A stretch of DNA of 23,084 nucleotides from assembly GCA_036897095.1 (NCBI GenBank), contig JAYMSP010002651.1:1-23084 (forward strand). Reading direction: 5' to 3'. Source of the DNA: Plantago elongata. Taxonomy: Eukaryota; Streptophyta; Magnoliopsida; Lamiales; Plantaginaceae. This document shows positions 1 through 7,986 of the stretch, one piece after another. The translations under genes were made by a program, and so were the position numbers. Each line of letters opens with the position of its first letter. The stretch's first letter is position 1. The notes beneath the pieces are model-generated. The model worked only from the letters and a program-made list of their open reading frames with translations. It searched no databases and was not told the origin of the DNA.

Positions 1-108
1 ACTGCCCACTTTGACAGTCTGCCAGAGACTTCGGGCTTGTGTAGGACATTGCGAAGTGGAAAGCTGGTAAGGACAGTGACATCAGAGAGTTGTTCATTTG
101 GATGTCCT
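1..108 (-). pseudogene. Ty3/Gypsy RNase H fragment (runs off window)
   Basis: Read on the minus strand, this stretch encodes VLTSFPLRNVLHKPEVSGRL followed by SKWA. This is the conserved block found in the RNase H region of Ty3/Gypsy reverse transcriptases, especially the Tat/Ogre-like lineage. Only about 35 codons lie in the window and the rest continues to the left. The frame differs by one base from the gag frame immediately upstream on the same strand (higher coordinates), so a deletion or frameshift joins the two near 105-130. No protease or reverse transcriptase core lies between them. The element is therefore an internally deleted or rearranged, non-functional copy. Confidence 0.65.
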
Positions 109-129
109 TTTTCAGCTTCTCTTTTGCTT

Positions 130-929
130 TTCTCCTTTCAACATATTTCTTCATTTGATGCACAACAAGAGCATTTTCTTCGGACACTTCTCTGGTATCC
201 ATCTTTTCAGAAGTACCTTGAGAAACTAGAGCAACACTTTGCAACTTTTCAGCCGCATCCAATCCTCGTTGGATTGTCTCATAGTTTACAATGGTCAAAT
301 GTAAAAAGAGTTCCACTGGAGTGATTTGGGGCATTCCCTGATTGAAGTGGAAGTACTGGGTTTGCTCCCAATTCTGGTTCAAGCTTCTGACGATGGTTTT
401 CACCTTCTCAGAATTTGAATATGTGTAACTTTCTCCAAATGCAGCCATATCACTCATGAGAGTTATAAACCGAAAATCAAGTTCTTCCAGAGTTTCAGTG
501 GGACCCTGTTTGAAGTTTTGGAATTTTAACTTCAAAACCTCAAACTTATTTTCCATGGTTTTCTCAGTTTCAGCACAGATCTCTTCAATCACTTGCCATG
601 TAATTTTCACTGTCTTTGCACACCACAGTTTGCACTGTATATGCTCAGGTCTCGATCGAATGATGATGTTACGAGCTTGACCATCCAACTTGTGTCTCTT
701 GGCATCATCCGATGTCTATAGTTCACGAGGTTTGTCTTCGTATTCAACTTGCCGAGCAACAACACGACCACTATCAATAGTGGAGGTGTCACTACCTTTA
801 GCATCAGCGTTTCTTCGACCATTAGATACTCTAATCACGTGCTTGAACTGGCATTGGAGTAGAGTTAGGAGCATCGTACTCATTTTGGTAGTGCGCCCAG
901 CGTGATGGTCCCGAGAAGTTCTTCGACAT
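130..929 (-). pseudogene. LTR-retrotransposon gag-like pseudogene (UBN2-type)
   Basis: A minus-strand start at 929 follows a CTATGCAGG context and opens with MSKNFSGPSRWAHYQNEYD. This frame ends at a TAG at 831-833 and continues one frame over through KPREL to a second stop, TAG at 716-718. It then reads without interruption through DGQARNIIIRSRPEH, TETLEELDFRFITLMSD and KVKTIVRSLNQNWEQ. The last part (acidic 'E..M...F..L..kF..f..g..ET..EL..RF..L', then 'K....i.rSL...WE') is the signature of copia-type gag (UBN2). The 716 stop falls where Trp is plausible, so it looks like a TGG-to-TAG nonsense change. The C-terminal part is charged (KMDTREVSEENALVVHQMKK). Gag would form the particle shell; this copy cannot do so. 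The exact retroelement lineage is uncertain, because the RNase H fragment next to it is Gypsy-like. Confidence 0.6.
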
Positions 930-1100
930 CCTGCATAGAGAATCAACTTACATCACTTTAGATCCGAATACACCTTTGGTCCCGAAGGCAACAAGATGCA
1001 AAGTCAAATCTTGGAATTAGAATTTACCTCGGTTAATTTCTTCGGTTCGGATGGGTAACTTTCTCTTGGCGCGATGGTGAAAAATGAAAGTGATTGCCCA

Positions 1101-1110
1101 CTATTTATAG
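1101..1110 (-). promoter_or_regulatory. TATA box of LTR-like promoter, minus strand
   Basis: CTATAAATAG on the minus strand, about 170 bp upstream of the gag-like start at 929. The position suits a retrotransposon LTR promoter driving gag. Confidence 0.4.
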
Positions 1111-1838
1111 GAGGACCATTTGGGCAGCACAAACATTTATTGCTATTTACCTGTTCAGATCCACCGTTGATCTGCTTGATCCAACGATCACAATACAATT
1201 AAGGAGACGAAAAGATACAATTGTTCAGCCCAATCGTCGCACCATACGTGGCTCCACAAGTCAATCATTACGAATATCTTAACATCTGGATGACAAACAT
1301 ATCCCTTCGGACGTTCAAAAAGTGTCTTTGGATCAAATACTCATTTTCTCAGAATTACGGTCCGAAATATCCTACTTCGGACTATAAGAAAAAACGGGTG
1401 GAGAGAGATACTCTCAAAAGAACTTCAAGAACCTTAAACTAGGATTTCTTTATTCTTATGAAACAGATTGAACGAAAGACTTCTTCTTTATAGTTCCCAA
1501 CTATCTTCTACTAAGATACTTGGAAACTAGGGGGACGTATTTTGATACGGGAATGTTTCTAATCCGTTATTGGGATGTCTCACGATTGGATCCAAAGACA
1601 TCATGGTATTACATGGACAAGGCCTCAAGAATCCGAGCATAGGATCCTGAGCCATAGGCCATCCGAGGTCAAACCAGACCAAAACATACGAGAATACTGT
1701 GATAGGGATATCCGGACCAAAGTGCTATATCCGAAAGGAAGCAGGTCCGGACCACCAGCGCATATGAGTCTACATTCGGACCTAATGAGAACCAAGTAAA
1801 ACGGATCATAGCACGTCAGTAGGAGAGGGCTTAACTAG

Positions 1839-1860
1839 CTTCGGACGTCATGATCCGAAG
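1839..1860. repeat. Short inverted repeat CTTCGGA..TCCGAAG
   Basis: Two 7-bp arms (1839-1845 and 1854-1860) are separated by 8 bp. This is the most symmetric occurrence of the TTCGGA motif scattered through 1200-1860. It may be a regulatory element of the LTR. Confidence 0.4.
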
Positions 1861-2064
1861 CATTCCCCTCGGATGTCATTCCAGAGAGGAGGACGAGGAT
1901 GCTCTCAAAGATCCTATAAAATGACTAATCTAGCCTTGAGACCAAATGGTAGATGTGTTATGACTATACTATGGTCCATGGGCTTAATTAAGCCTTGTTG
2001 GCTTAATCCTAGCCCTACACTTGACACAATGCAAGAGGTCTACCTAAAATTGGGGAATAATCTC

Positions 2065-2073
2065 TATAAATAG
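2065..2073 (+). promoter_or_regulatory. TATA box of LTR-like promoter, plus strand
   Basis: TATAAATAG is preceded by AT-rich sequence and followed by sequence resembling an LTR R/U5 region. It points away from the minus-strand box at 1101-1110, so two divergent LTR-type promoters sit about 960 bp apart. Confidence 0.35.
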
Positions 2074-2226
2074 TGCACACTTCCCAAGGTAAATCAACAA
2101 GCTCACGATATTCTCATTTTACCATAATCTTTAGACCTTCATTTTTACAGAGTCGATTCATAATCACTTTCGAGTAAAGTCTCACATTAGGCTTGATCCT
2201 GAGCAAGCCGGATCTAAAAGGTTTTA

Positions 2227-2255
<29 letters not shown>
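2227..2255. repeat. Poly-C followed by CA dinucleotide tract
   Basis: A run of 15 C residues leads straight into about seven CA units. It is a simple-sequence repeat and likely to vary in length between individuals. Confidence 0.9.
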
Positions 2256-2258
<3 letters not shown>

Positions 2259-2420
2259 AGTCACTTGTGCAGGGTTACATCCAAGGTGTTTAGAGCTTGA
2301 AGTTGAAGATTGACTTTGCTTTCGGATCCTAACCTGGTGGACTTAGTTAGCTTTTTGTTATACCCGAGGGTTAGAGCTTTTACCTTAACAGGATGGACCG
2401 TATCCTCCTAACCTTAAACC

Positions 2421-2706
2421 CTAATTAAGAGGATGATGTCAGGTTCATTGAAGCAATCTAAAACCCTAAACAAAAATTGGTGAACCCTAAATACCCCCCA
2501 AATAAAACTGGTACATAGTCAGTCATAAACCTAATTAAACACTTACACACATGAACAAAAAAAGACACACTCCGAGTGCTATGACCTTAATTAAGGTTTA
2601 GGGTTTAGACCTTAATTGAAACTGATATATAGTTATCCATAAACTTAAACACATAAACATAAAATATCTAAATACATAAAACATAAAATTATCAACACAA
2701 AATAGT
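2421..2706. other. Intergenic AT-rich stretch with CCCTAA-like words
   Basis: No gene seen. It holds scattered CCCTAA words (near 2418, 2463 and 2484, and the complement near 2598) that are not in tandem. It also holds a CATAAACATAAA-type degenerate repeat near 2640-2700 that resumes to the right of the Cassandra element, so Cassandra inserted into this repeat. Confidence 0.5.
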
Positions 2707-2711
2707 TTAAC
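2707..2711. repeat. Target-site duplication TTAAC, left
   Basis: TTAAC directly abuts the terminal TGTAAC of the Cassandra element and is repeated exactly at 4294-4298. Confidence 0.85.
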
Positions 2712-2832
2712 TGTAACGACCCGGCCCCTTGCGGGCCGAGCCCCGACCCTTTGGGCTAGTACGGTTACTCATGGGCAGCTCTCGAGGTGATATATTGGCC
2801 CCACTATACCAACACATGTCCTTCCCTGCGCA

Positions 2833-2840
2833 CTTTGTCC
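2833..2840. repeat. 8-bp target duplication of the nested element, left
   Basis: CTTTGTCC at 2833-2840 pairs with CTTTTTCC at 3749-3756 (7 of 8 identical). In the undisturbed 5' LTR the matching place reads CTTTGTCATCACTC, which confirms that this is the break point. An 8-bp duplication is the hAT signature. Confidence 0.7.
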
Positions 2841-3748
2841 CTATGTTTTAAAAGTCGGGCCAGAGAGTTAAGCCGGTCACCCCCAAAAAGAGGTCAGCCC
2901 AGGGTCGGATCGGTTGGGTCGTTTGAGCCGGATTGACATCATAAATATTATTTATATATGTATTAATATTTGTGTATAATATATGTAGCTCAATTCTTAT
3001 AGGTCTAAATTATTAAATTATTATCTATTTTATAAAATTAATTGAGTTCAAGTTAGTATTCAAATATTTTCATTTAGGTAAATCTATTTAAAGAATTTAG
3101 ATACATAAAAAAAATTCCTTTTTTTTAACTTGGTATATCTTATTTTAATTTTTTAATAAAATAAGAAAACAAACACAAAGTGGGAAGAATATGTATAGAC
3201 AGCCTCATATTTTTTCTGCCTTACTTCTCTCTCTCACTTCTTCTCTTTCTGCTTCATCACTCTCGTTCTTCCTCCTTTTTAAATCTTTCTACTTACCTTC
3301 AATTCCTCACTTCTTTTATTTCTTCTTCTTCTCTACTCTCGTTCTTCTTCATCCTTTACATCCTTTCCCTTACCCAATCTCAATTGTTCAGCAAGGAAGA
3401 AGAAGTACACAACAATTCAGAAGAAAGCATGAAGAAGAAAATCATTTAGAAAGAAGAAGAAGAAAGCATGACGAAGTCGAGGGCAGATCAGAAATCCGTA
3501 AGCTTATCAATGTCGCGACTCACAAGTGAGCAGTAGAAGGAAAAGTCGATCCAATCTTTTTTTTTGTCGCCCCAAGCCGGCAGTTCGCCAGGTCCCGGGT
3601 TTCCAGTTCACACCGGCTTTCCGCCGGCTTGGACAGCTTTACCCTGAACGGTTTTTTAGCGGTTTTGTCCATCATAACCAGCCGGTGAGCACCGGTTTTC
3701 AGGCCCAATCGGTTGGGACGATCGGACCGATTCGGTTTCCAAACATAG
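2841..3748. mobile_element. Non-autonomous hAT-like element nested in Cassandra LTR
   Basis: The 908-bp insertion begins CTATGTTTTAAAA and ends, on the opposite strand, CTATGTTTGGAAACCG. The inverted ends are identical for 8 bp and then degenerate. Both ends are GC-rich, with repeated CCGG/GGTCCG words (SGG..ACCGG type), while the middle is AT-rich (2945-3180) followed by a long CT-rich tract (3205-3380) and a GAAGAAGAA tract (3398-3480). No transposase is encoded. The CT-then-GAA stretch resembles a plant 5' UTR and first-exon start, so host sequence may have been captured, but its reading frames look like low-complexity artefacts. The 8-bp target repeats support hAT over Mutator (9 bp). Confidence 0.6.
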
Positions 3749-3756
3749 CTTTTTCC
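3749..3756. repeat. 8-bp target duplication of the nested element, right
   Basis: CTTTTTCC matches CTTTGTCC at 2833-2840 with one mismatch. Confidence 0.65.
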
Positions 3757-3789
3757 TCACTCGTGCGCGAACCGGGAGACTTCTCAGTT

Positions 3790-3888
3790 GGTCACCCATT
3801 GTAGGATTGCTCCAGAGCAAGCACGCTTAACTATGGAGTTCTCCTAGGTTGATTCCCGAAAAGAAAGGTGCACCTTGTTGGTATGAGA
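3790..3888 (-). promoter_or_regulatory. 5S rRNA-like segment in 3' LTR
   Basis: On the minus strand it reads CTCATACCAACAAGGTGCAC, later AGTTAAGCGTGCTTG, and ends GGGTGACC. These match the A-box side, core and C-box side of plant 5S rRNA in the same order. Homology lapses in the middle (TTTCTTTTCGGGAATCAACC). In Cassandra elements this part can act as an internal RNA polymerase III promoter. Confidence 0.85.
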
Positions 3889-3944
3889 GCATTTTCAATC
3901 CATTTAAGCTCTTTGGACGTGACTTGAAATTCTGGGGTGTTACA

Positions 3945-3958
3945 TTGACCACCTCTTG
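3945..3958 (-). other. Polypurine tract next to the 3' LTR
   Basis: On the minus strand TTCAAGAGGTGGTCAA directly abuts the TGTAACACCCC start of the 3' LTR. This is the usual place for the plus-strand primer. The purine run is imperfect. Confidence 0.5.
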
Positions 3959-4030
3959 AATTTGTGCAACGTACCCGCCGCACCATGGTCCGACCAACAG
4001 TCCACCCCTTGTGGGTTTTGGGTTGGCACG

Positions 4031-4042
4031 GCTCTGATACCA
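4031..4042 (-). other. Primer binding site for initiator Met-tRNA
   Basis: TGGTATCAGAGC on the minus strand, two bases after the end of the 5' LTR. It is complementary to the 3' end of plant initiator methionine tRNA and fixes the element's orientation. Confidence 0.9.
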
Positions 4043-4044
4043 TT

Positions 4045-4293
4045 TGTAATGACCCGGCTCCGCTCCACTGTACCAACACATGTCCTTCTCCGTGCACTTT
4101 GTCATCACTCATGCGCGAATCGGAAAATTTTCCAGTTGATCACCCATCCTAGGATTGCTCCAGAGCAAGCACACTTAACACTGGAGTTCTCCTAGGTGAA
4201 TTCCCGAAAATAAAGGTGCACCTTGTTGGTATGAGTATCATTTTCAATCCATTTAAGCTCTTTGGACGTGACTTGAAATTCTGGGGTGTTACA
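4045..4293 (-). repeat. Cassandra 5' LTR
   Basis: 249 bp, from GTTACA at 4288-4293 to TGTAATGACCCGG at 4045, read in reverse. It lacks about 70 bp present in the 3' LTR, close to the primer site. Confidence 0.88.
4138..4235 (-). promoter_or_regulatory. 5S rRNA-like segment in 5' LTR
   Basis: Second copy of the 5S-like promoter: CTCATACCAACAAGGTGCAC, then AGTGTTAAGTGTGCTTG, then AGGATGGGTGATC on the minus strand. The CpG of AAGCGTG in the 3' LTR copy has become AAGTGTG here. Confidence 0.85.
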
Positions 4294-4298
4294 TTAAC
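4294..4298. repeat. Target-site duplication TTAAC, right
   Basis: Exact partner of 2707-2711. It proves a bona fide Cassandra integration and no later recombination between LTRs of different copies. Confidence 0.85.
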
Positions 4299-5433
4299 CA
4301 TATACCCCCTGAATGTAACATAAAACCTCATGAGAAGAAACATAAACCTCATCAGACTACAACTAAATATCAGGATCAACTAACACAAACCAACATAAAC
4401 CTAAATAACAAAAGAAATAAACCTAAGAAAAAACAATAATAATCAACAATTAACTATTTTCCTCTCCAACAACACTCTTCTTCCTTTTATTTCCTTCATC
4501 TTATCCAACAACGCTCTTCTTAGCTGTAATTTTAGCAACATTAGTCGTCGTTTTTTTTCTTCTTATACGGAACAACAATGGTCTTCTTTTTCCGAACAGT
4601 CGTCGTCGTGATCTTGTTATTCGAACATAAACCTAAAGACCATAAGAAATAAACATAAACATTCTTCTTTGAACATAAAACTACATAAACCAGAAGACAA
4701 AAACAGATAAACATAAACACTCATATGAGAATATAATAAGATGAAGACCAAAATAAATAACCATAAATTTATCATCTATGAATAAACTATAAACTAACAT
4801 AAAACTCGTATGAACCTGAAGACCAAAACAAATAAACATAAATACATAAGAAGCACTCAAATCAAGCACTCTGATGAGTACCGTAGTTAGGCGTGACGGG
4901 TGATGGAGCTCTGCAAAGATGAAAATGTCTCCAACCAAGTACTTTGATTTGGGTTGATCGTACTTCATATACATTAAGAACTTTAGTAATTTCAGATTCT
5001 TTCTGATCAACAACGGCAATATTCTTACGTCTTACTCCCAAGTCCCAAACTAATTATGTTGATGGAGATTCATACTCATATTACCATATAAATAATCAAT
5101 ACAGTAACACATTTCATATAATTTAAGAAAACATTACATGCCATATTATTGTGACTTGAACAAATGTGAGTAGACAGGCACATGAATTATGACTTATCAG
5201 TATACAAATTCTTACCATTTCAACAAAACAACAACAATTAATATCATCTCCAAGTACTTAGGGATTCTCATGTGTAATATAACTATACAATAACTGCTAG
5301 ATAAACAACAAATATTTGGATACATCCAATCAAACACCTATAGAACCTAAAATACTGCAAAATATATAGACAGTGGCAACAACAAAAAGCACAAAAAAAA
5401 AAGTAATATGTTCGAATACGTTTATATCTCGAA
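4299..5433. other. AT-rich intergenic stretch, weak minus-strand gene traces
   Basis: No confident gene. On the minus strand 4490-4620 could encode a Lys/Thr-rich tail (TTTTVRKKKTIVV.., KKSVV twice). The segment 4985-5040 begins after a GTAAGACG motif with VDQKESEITKVLNVYEVRS. These might be late exons of the transcription unit that starts near 5739, but frames do not join and I recognise no family. Confidence 0.3.
4625..4850. repeat. Degenerate minisatellite (GAAGACCAAAACAAATAAACATAAA-like)
   Basis: At least four diverged units occur at about 4637, 4688, 4742 and 4817. Each combines an AAGACCA-type word with AATAAACATAAA, at irregular spacing of about 50-75 bp. Similar words lie left of the Cassandra element. 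Confidence 0.5.
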
Positions 5434-5523
5434 TCAGGCCTTGGTAATCACGTTTCCTACACCATTTGAAGCTTCGGAGGTCGATTTAGCAACAAATCCA
5501 TGAGTATCTTGAGAATCCTCCAT
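5434..5523 (-). pseudogene. 5' end of unrecognised minus-strand gene
   Basis: A minus-strand ATG at 5523 opens 29 codons (MEDSQDTHGFVAKSTSEASN.., ending VGNVITKA) before TGA at 5434. Upstream lies a TATATAAG box at 5732-5739. It is followed by a leader that looks spliced: CATCCAG/GTATTT near 5654 and CTGCTCAAG/AGC near 5556. Reading frame upstream of the ATG is open for a few codons (ELGFDLNSVQT). The arrangement of TATA box, leader intron and acidic N-terminus looks like a genuine plant gene start, but no later exon is recognisable and the product is unknown. Confidence 0.3.
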
Positions 5524-5731
5524 TGTTTGTACTGAATTCAGATCGAAACCTAGCTCTTGAGCAGGAGTTTACAACCGGTAATCAGTGAATGAATGATTCA
5601 AATCAGAACTAGAGCTGAAAATCGAGATGAAATCAATGGGAATTGAAAATACCTGGATGGATCTCACGCGATATCAGAAATTAGGAACGAGAAGAATGAT
5701 GACGTGGTTGGTCGAGTCGGTTTAGAGTTTG

Positions 5732-5739
5732 CTTATATA
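5732..5739 (-). promoter_or_regulatory. TATA box for the 5523 minus-strand unit
   Basis: TATATAAG on the minus strand, about 210 bp upstream of the ATG at 5523. The 5524-5860 interval holds nothing else except this leader and promoter. Confidence 0.35.
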
Positions 5740-5861
5740 CCTGATTAATTTATCCACCCAAACCGCTAAAGACAAAATGGATCAAATCAAAACCAGGTCA
5801 AATAATAGGTCCGCGAGATTTAAATTGTTTAATTTCATTTTTAGTGAGTCTTTCTTGAGGT

Positions 5862-6030
5862 AGTGTTTGGTTTTTGATGGGAATGGTTAGGATGACAATC
5901 CCATGGGATTGTTGAGAAACCGGAATCCCATTATTTGGAGGAGGAATTGTGGAAGAATTCCTTGTTTGGTTTCTTATTGTGCACGGATGAACCAGGATTC
6001 ATTTTTGGACAATTGCGTTGTTTGGTTTTC
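5862..6030. mobile_element. PIF/Harbinger-like terminal or subterminal sequence
   Basis: TGTTTGGTTT occurs three times in direct orientation (5864-5873, 5963-5972, 6019-6028), set among GGGAATGG, GGAATCCC and GAATTCC words. An 18-bp perfect palindrome lies at 5895-5912. Sequence of the type 'GTGTTTGGTT..GGGAATGG' is common at ends of Tourist/Harbinger elements in eudicots. No matching opposite terminus or TTA/TAA target repeat was found, so the boundary is inferred only. Confidence 0.35.
5895..5912. repeat. 18-bp perfect palindrome
   Basis: ACAATCCCATGGGATTGT is its own reverse complement. The same ACAATCCC/GGGATTGT words recur as an inverted repeat at 17243-17312. Confidence 0.9.
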
Positions 6031-6261
6031 GGAAGTGGAAATGGAATTTTGTTGAGTGGGCCTTAGGCCTGGCTTATGAGATGAAATTGTTGGGCCGTAT
6101 TCGTAAACTGGTTTGGGCCTGTGCCTAGACATGTCCAATTTTGATGATGAGAGGATGGATTTGGTGGCATAAACCAATTGAATCTCCAAACCCCATCCTC
6201 CCAAACCCTAGTCCCCAAATTTCGAACCCTAGTTCATCCGGTACAAAACCGCAAATTCGAC

Positions 6262-7170
6262 ATGGTCACTCAAGGTACATCCTCTAACTCTAGTGGTTCG
6301 ATCAATAGAATGAATGACGAAATGTTGATGATGGAATTCGATTGGTGTAATTGCGAGCCGAAGGAGGTTGTCGTCGATGAAATTGATTGGGAAGATTATC
6401 CTGGACGTCCATATTCAAAGTGTGCAAATGGTTCGGTAAGTGTCTGTTTTGGATTAGTGTGTTTGTTTCATCGGAAGGTGTAATTGATTATTTCGGTGGA
6501 TTGTTAACTGAAATGCCAGACATGTTTGAATTTGTTGTATACTACAGTCTGGATGTCGCTATTGAAAGTGCAATTGCGAGCCTCTGAGTCCTAGGACTTC
6601 TATGATGCTGAAGAAGATGCACGATGAGAAATTGGAAGCACAAGAAGACTTATCCGCTGCAAAGAGTTTGCTGGAGAAGGCTAGTCTCGACAAATTCGTG
6701 GCCAAGGGATACTTGAAAAAAGCTACTCATGAGAACAAGAAGCTCCAAGACATGTTCCAGGCTGAGAAAAGTAAGTGATCCTACATGAAGTTGTTTTTGT
6801 TTGGAATAAGTATGCATGCGGTTGTGTTTGGAGTGAAGATGCATTATGTATGAGAATTGATATACATAGTAGTATATAGTGTAGTGATTCTGAGAAGCAG
6901 TTCATGATGGATATGTAATATAGGTATTCATCAATTTTGTTTATGGAGAAACAGGTTTTGTGGACTCGTGAATCATTAGGCAGTATGTATTTTAATCGGG
7001 TGTTGTTGTATGGAATGCTCTTTTTTGGAGTTGTAGTTGTCTATCCTTGTTATGCCCCTCTTTTTATTCGCGTTGTGAATGTTGTGTGTATGTTCAGCTG
7101 TGAAAAGTTTGGATCGCTACCCAAAATAACAATGGTGTTTAGAAAGGTAAATAAGAGTTGTACGTATTGA
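6262..7170 (+). pseudogene. GRF-type zinc finger / coiled-coil / membrane protein, broken
   Basis: Exon 1 (6262-6435) gives MVTQGTSSNSSGSINRMNDE, then WCNCEPK and YPGRPYSKCANGS. Exon 2 (6548-6770) continues in phase 0 with SGCRY-stop-KCNCEPLSPRT. Together these give the CxC...GRPY..C...GC.YW pattern of a zf-GRF finger. The TGA at 6563-6565 sits at the expected Trp of the motif. The rest of exon 2 is a charged helix (MLKKMHDEKLEAQEDLSAAK, LDKFVAKGYLKKATHENKKL) typical of a coiled coil. A further exon around 6940-7168 encodes a hydrophobic segment (VLLYGMLFFGVVVVYPCYAP). The order finger, coiled coil, C-terminal membrane span is a known plant GRF-finger layout of unknown function. The last exon's splice phase does not fit simply, so an indel is likely. 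An in-frame ATG also exists at 6178. Confidence 0.6.
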
Positions 7171-7338
7171 ATCGAACACCTCTTGAATTGAAAAAACAAC
7201 ATTTGCTGAGATTAATATGTGATTGGGAAAAAAATCCGGGGAGCAAACAATGTCGGACAAGTGTACGAAACCACGAAAACAAACAACATAGTAAACAACA
7301 AAATATAAAAGTACGAAGATTAGTAGTTTTGTAATATC

Positions 7339-7557
7339 TCAAATCCACTTCGAGTAGCATTGTGTTGTGCCATTCCCAACAAAAAAATCAGGTTTGATCG
7401 TGCGAGGATAGGACTCGTAAGTGATGTACGGCCTCTCTCCACGAATCTCTTGCTCACCAACAAGTTTGGCGCCTAACTGCAGATCTTGCAACTGATAGTG
7501 CATTGCGGTTTCGATGTAGTAATCAATGTCGAAACCCAAAGGCATTTTCCGGATCAT
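7339..7557 (-). pseudogene. Unrecognised reading frame downstream of the PB1-like exon
   Basis: 73 codons from a minus-strand ATG at 7557: MPLGFDIDYYIETAMHYQLQ, then LGAKLVGEQEIRGERPYITY. It overlaps the end of the PB1-like frame by four bases, in a different frame. It may be the C-terminal part of that gene after a frameshift. Composition looks protein-like (mixed charge, aromatic residues), but no family is recognised. Confidence 0.3.
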
Positions 7558-7883
7558 AGTTGGCAGTGTATAAGTTGGAGGCAGGCGTCCTCCTCATTCC
7601 CTTTCCATTCAGACTCACAGTCTTGAAAGTAGATGTACCCGCAGTCCATGTTGTATGTGTCCATGTTCAACCACATCTCATCCATATCGTCATTGTTACA
7701 CAAAGGCTTGAGTTCCTTTCCATACTCCGTTCCACAAGCTTGATACCACAACATTATTGCTCCGTTCCATCATGCAAGTTTGGTAACCAGATGAATAAGT
7801 CGACCCATGCTGAAGTCTTGTGGGTTGATGTGGTAAATGAAACGATTTTTCTTGCCCTTGTATTCATACAATCTGAAATTATG
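7554..7883 (-). pseudogene. PB1-like domain exon with nonsense codon
   Basis: The minus-strand frame reads HNFRLYEYKGKKNRFIYHIN, then QDFSMGRLIHLVTKLA, TGA (7770-7772), WNGAIMLWYQACGTEYGKEL and KPLCNNDDMDEMWLNMDTYN. The pattern Y.G......i....fS...L..l...L......W Y.......L.PL..D.D...M......N is that of plant PB1-like domains, often found at the N-terminus of MULE-derived proteins. The family is thought to mediate protein-protein contacts. The single TGA can derive from CGA (CpG decay). A stop just upstream of the frame suggests that an exon begins near 7883. The gene points against its GRF and Myb/SANT neighbours. Confidence 0.5.
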
Positions 7884-7986
7884 AGTGCATTACCCCTTCC
7901 ACCAATTTGCAGGTGGAGTGTTCAAAGGTTGTCTACCCTCACTACACGAGAATAATGAAAAACAAACGTCATTGTAATAGAAACAA

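Larger units (their letters stand above)
1000..2420. mobile_element. LTR-like retrotransposon DNA, no coding capacity
   Basis: No reading frame here resembles a protein. The stretch is rich in the short motif TTCGGA/TCCGAA, for example around 1310, 1376, 1728, 1780, 1839 and 1854. It contains one TATAAATAG box on each strand (1101-1109 minus, 2065-2073 plus). Segments near 1399-1425 and 1890-1910 share a CTCTCAAA(A)GA core. The minus TATA box lies upstream of the gag remnant, as expected for a 5' LTR promoter. The plus-strand TATA box belongs either to a second LTR in the opposite orientation or to an unrelated insertion. I could not place LTR boundaries or a target duplication. Confidence 0.4.
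2712..3944 (-). repeat. Cassandra 3' LTR, interrupted by hAT-like insertion
   Basis: The LTR consists of 2712-2840 and 3757-3944 once the insertion at 2841-3748 and one target repeat are removed, giving about 317 bp. It retains about 70 bp (roughly 2727-2797) that the other LTR lacks. It ends with GGGGTGTTACA at 3934-3944. Confidence 0.85.
2712..4293 (-). mobile_element. Complete Cassandra TRIM retrotransposon
   Basis: Two LTRs (4045-4293 and 2712-3944) both end in TGTAAC/GTTACA-type termini and flank a roughly 100-bp non-coding internal domain. On the minus strand the order is 5' LTR, AA, TGGTATCAGAGC primer site (4042-4031), internal DNA, a purine-rich tract next to 3945, and 3' LTR. A perfect 5-bp duplication TTAAC flanks the whole element. 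Both LTRs hold a 5S rRNA-like segment, the defining mark of Cassandra, a terminal-repeat retrotransposon in miniature that is mobilised in trans and whose LTRs can use RNA polymerase III signals. By eye the alignable parts of the two LTRs differ at roughly 18 of 187 positions, so the insertion is old. The 3' LTR is split by a later DNA transposon. Confidence 0.92.

Noticed and set aside
2415..2615. Interstitial telomere (CCCTAAA) array
   Set aside because: Only isolated CCCTAA words occur, on both strands and never in tandem.
3180..3529. Two overlapping plus-strand frames rich in Leu, Ser and Phe, looking like a signal peptide or membrane protein
   Set aside because: They are the direct product of a CT-rich tract inside the hAT-like insertion. 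They have no family features and both frames are open simply because the tract is low-complexity.
4028..4044. GCTCTGATACCA as part of a tRNA gene
   Set aside because: Only the 12-base primer-site complement is present, with no cloverleaf. It is the Cassandra primer binding site.
3790..4235. 5S rRNA genes
   Set aside because: The two 5S-like segments lose homology in the middle and sit inside LTRs at matching places, so they are Cassandra promoters and not rRNA genes.
3827..4379. Minus-strand open frames with repeated NVTPQNFKSRPKSLNGLKM
   Set aside because: They are translations of the two Cassandra LTRs, which are non-coding; their similarity to each other reflects the LTR repeat.
4681..5019. 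112-codon minus-strand frame rich in Phe, Leu and Tyr
   Set aside because: It runs through the degenerate AT-rich minisatellite, whose TTTATG repetition gives Phe/Met/Cys codons. It lacks any domain pattern.
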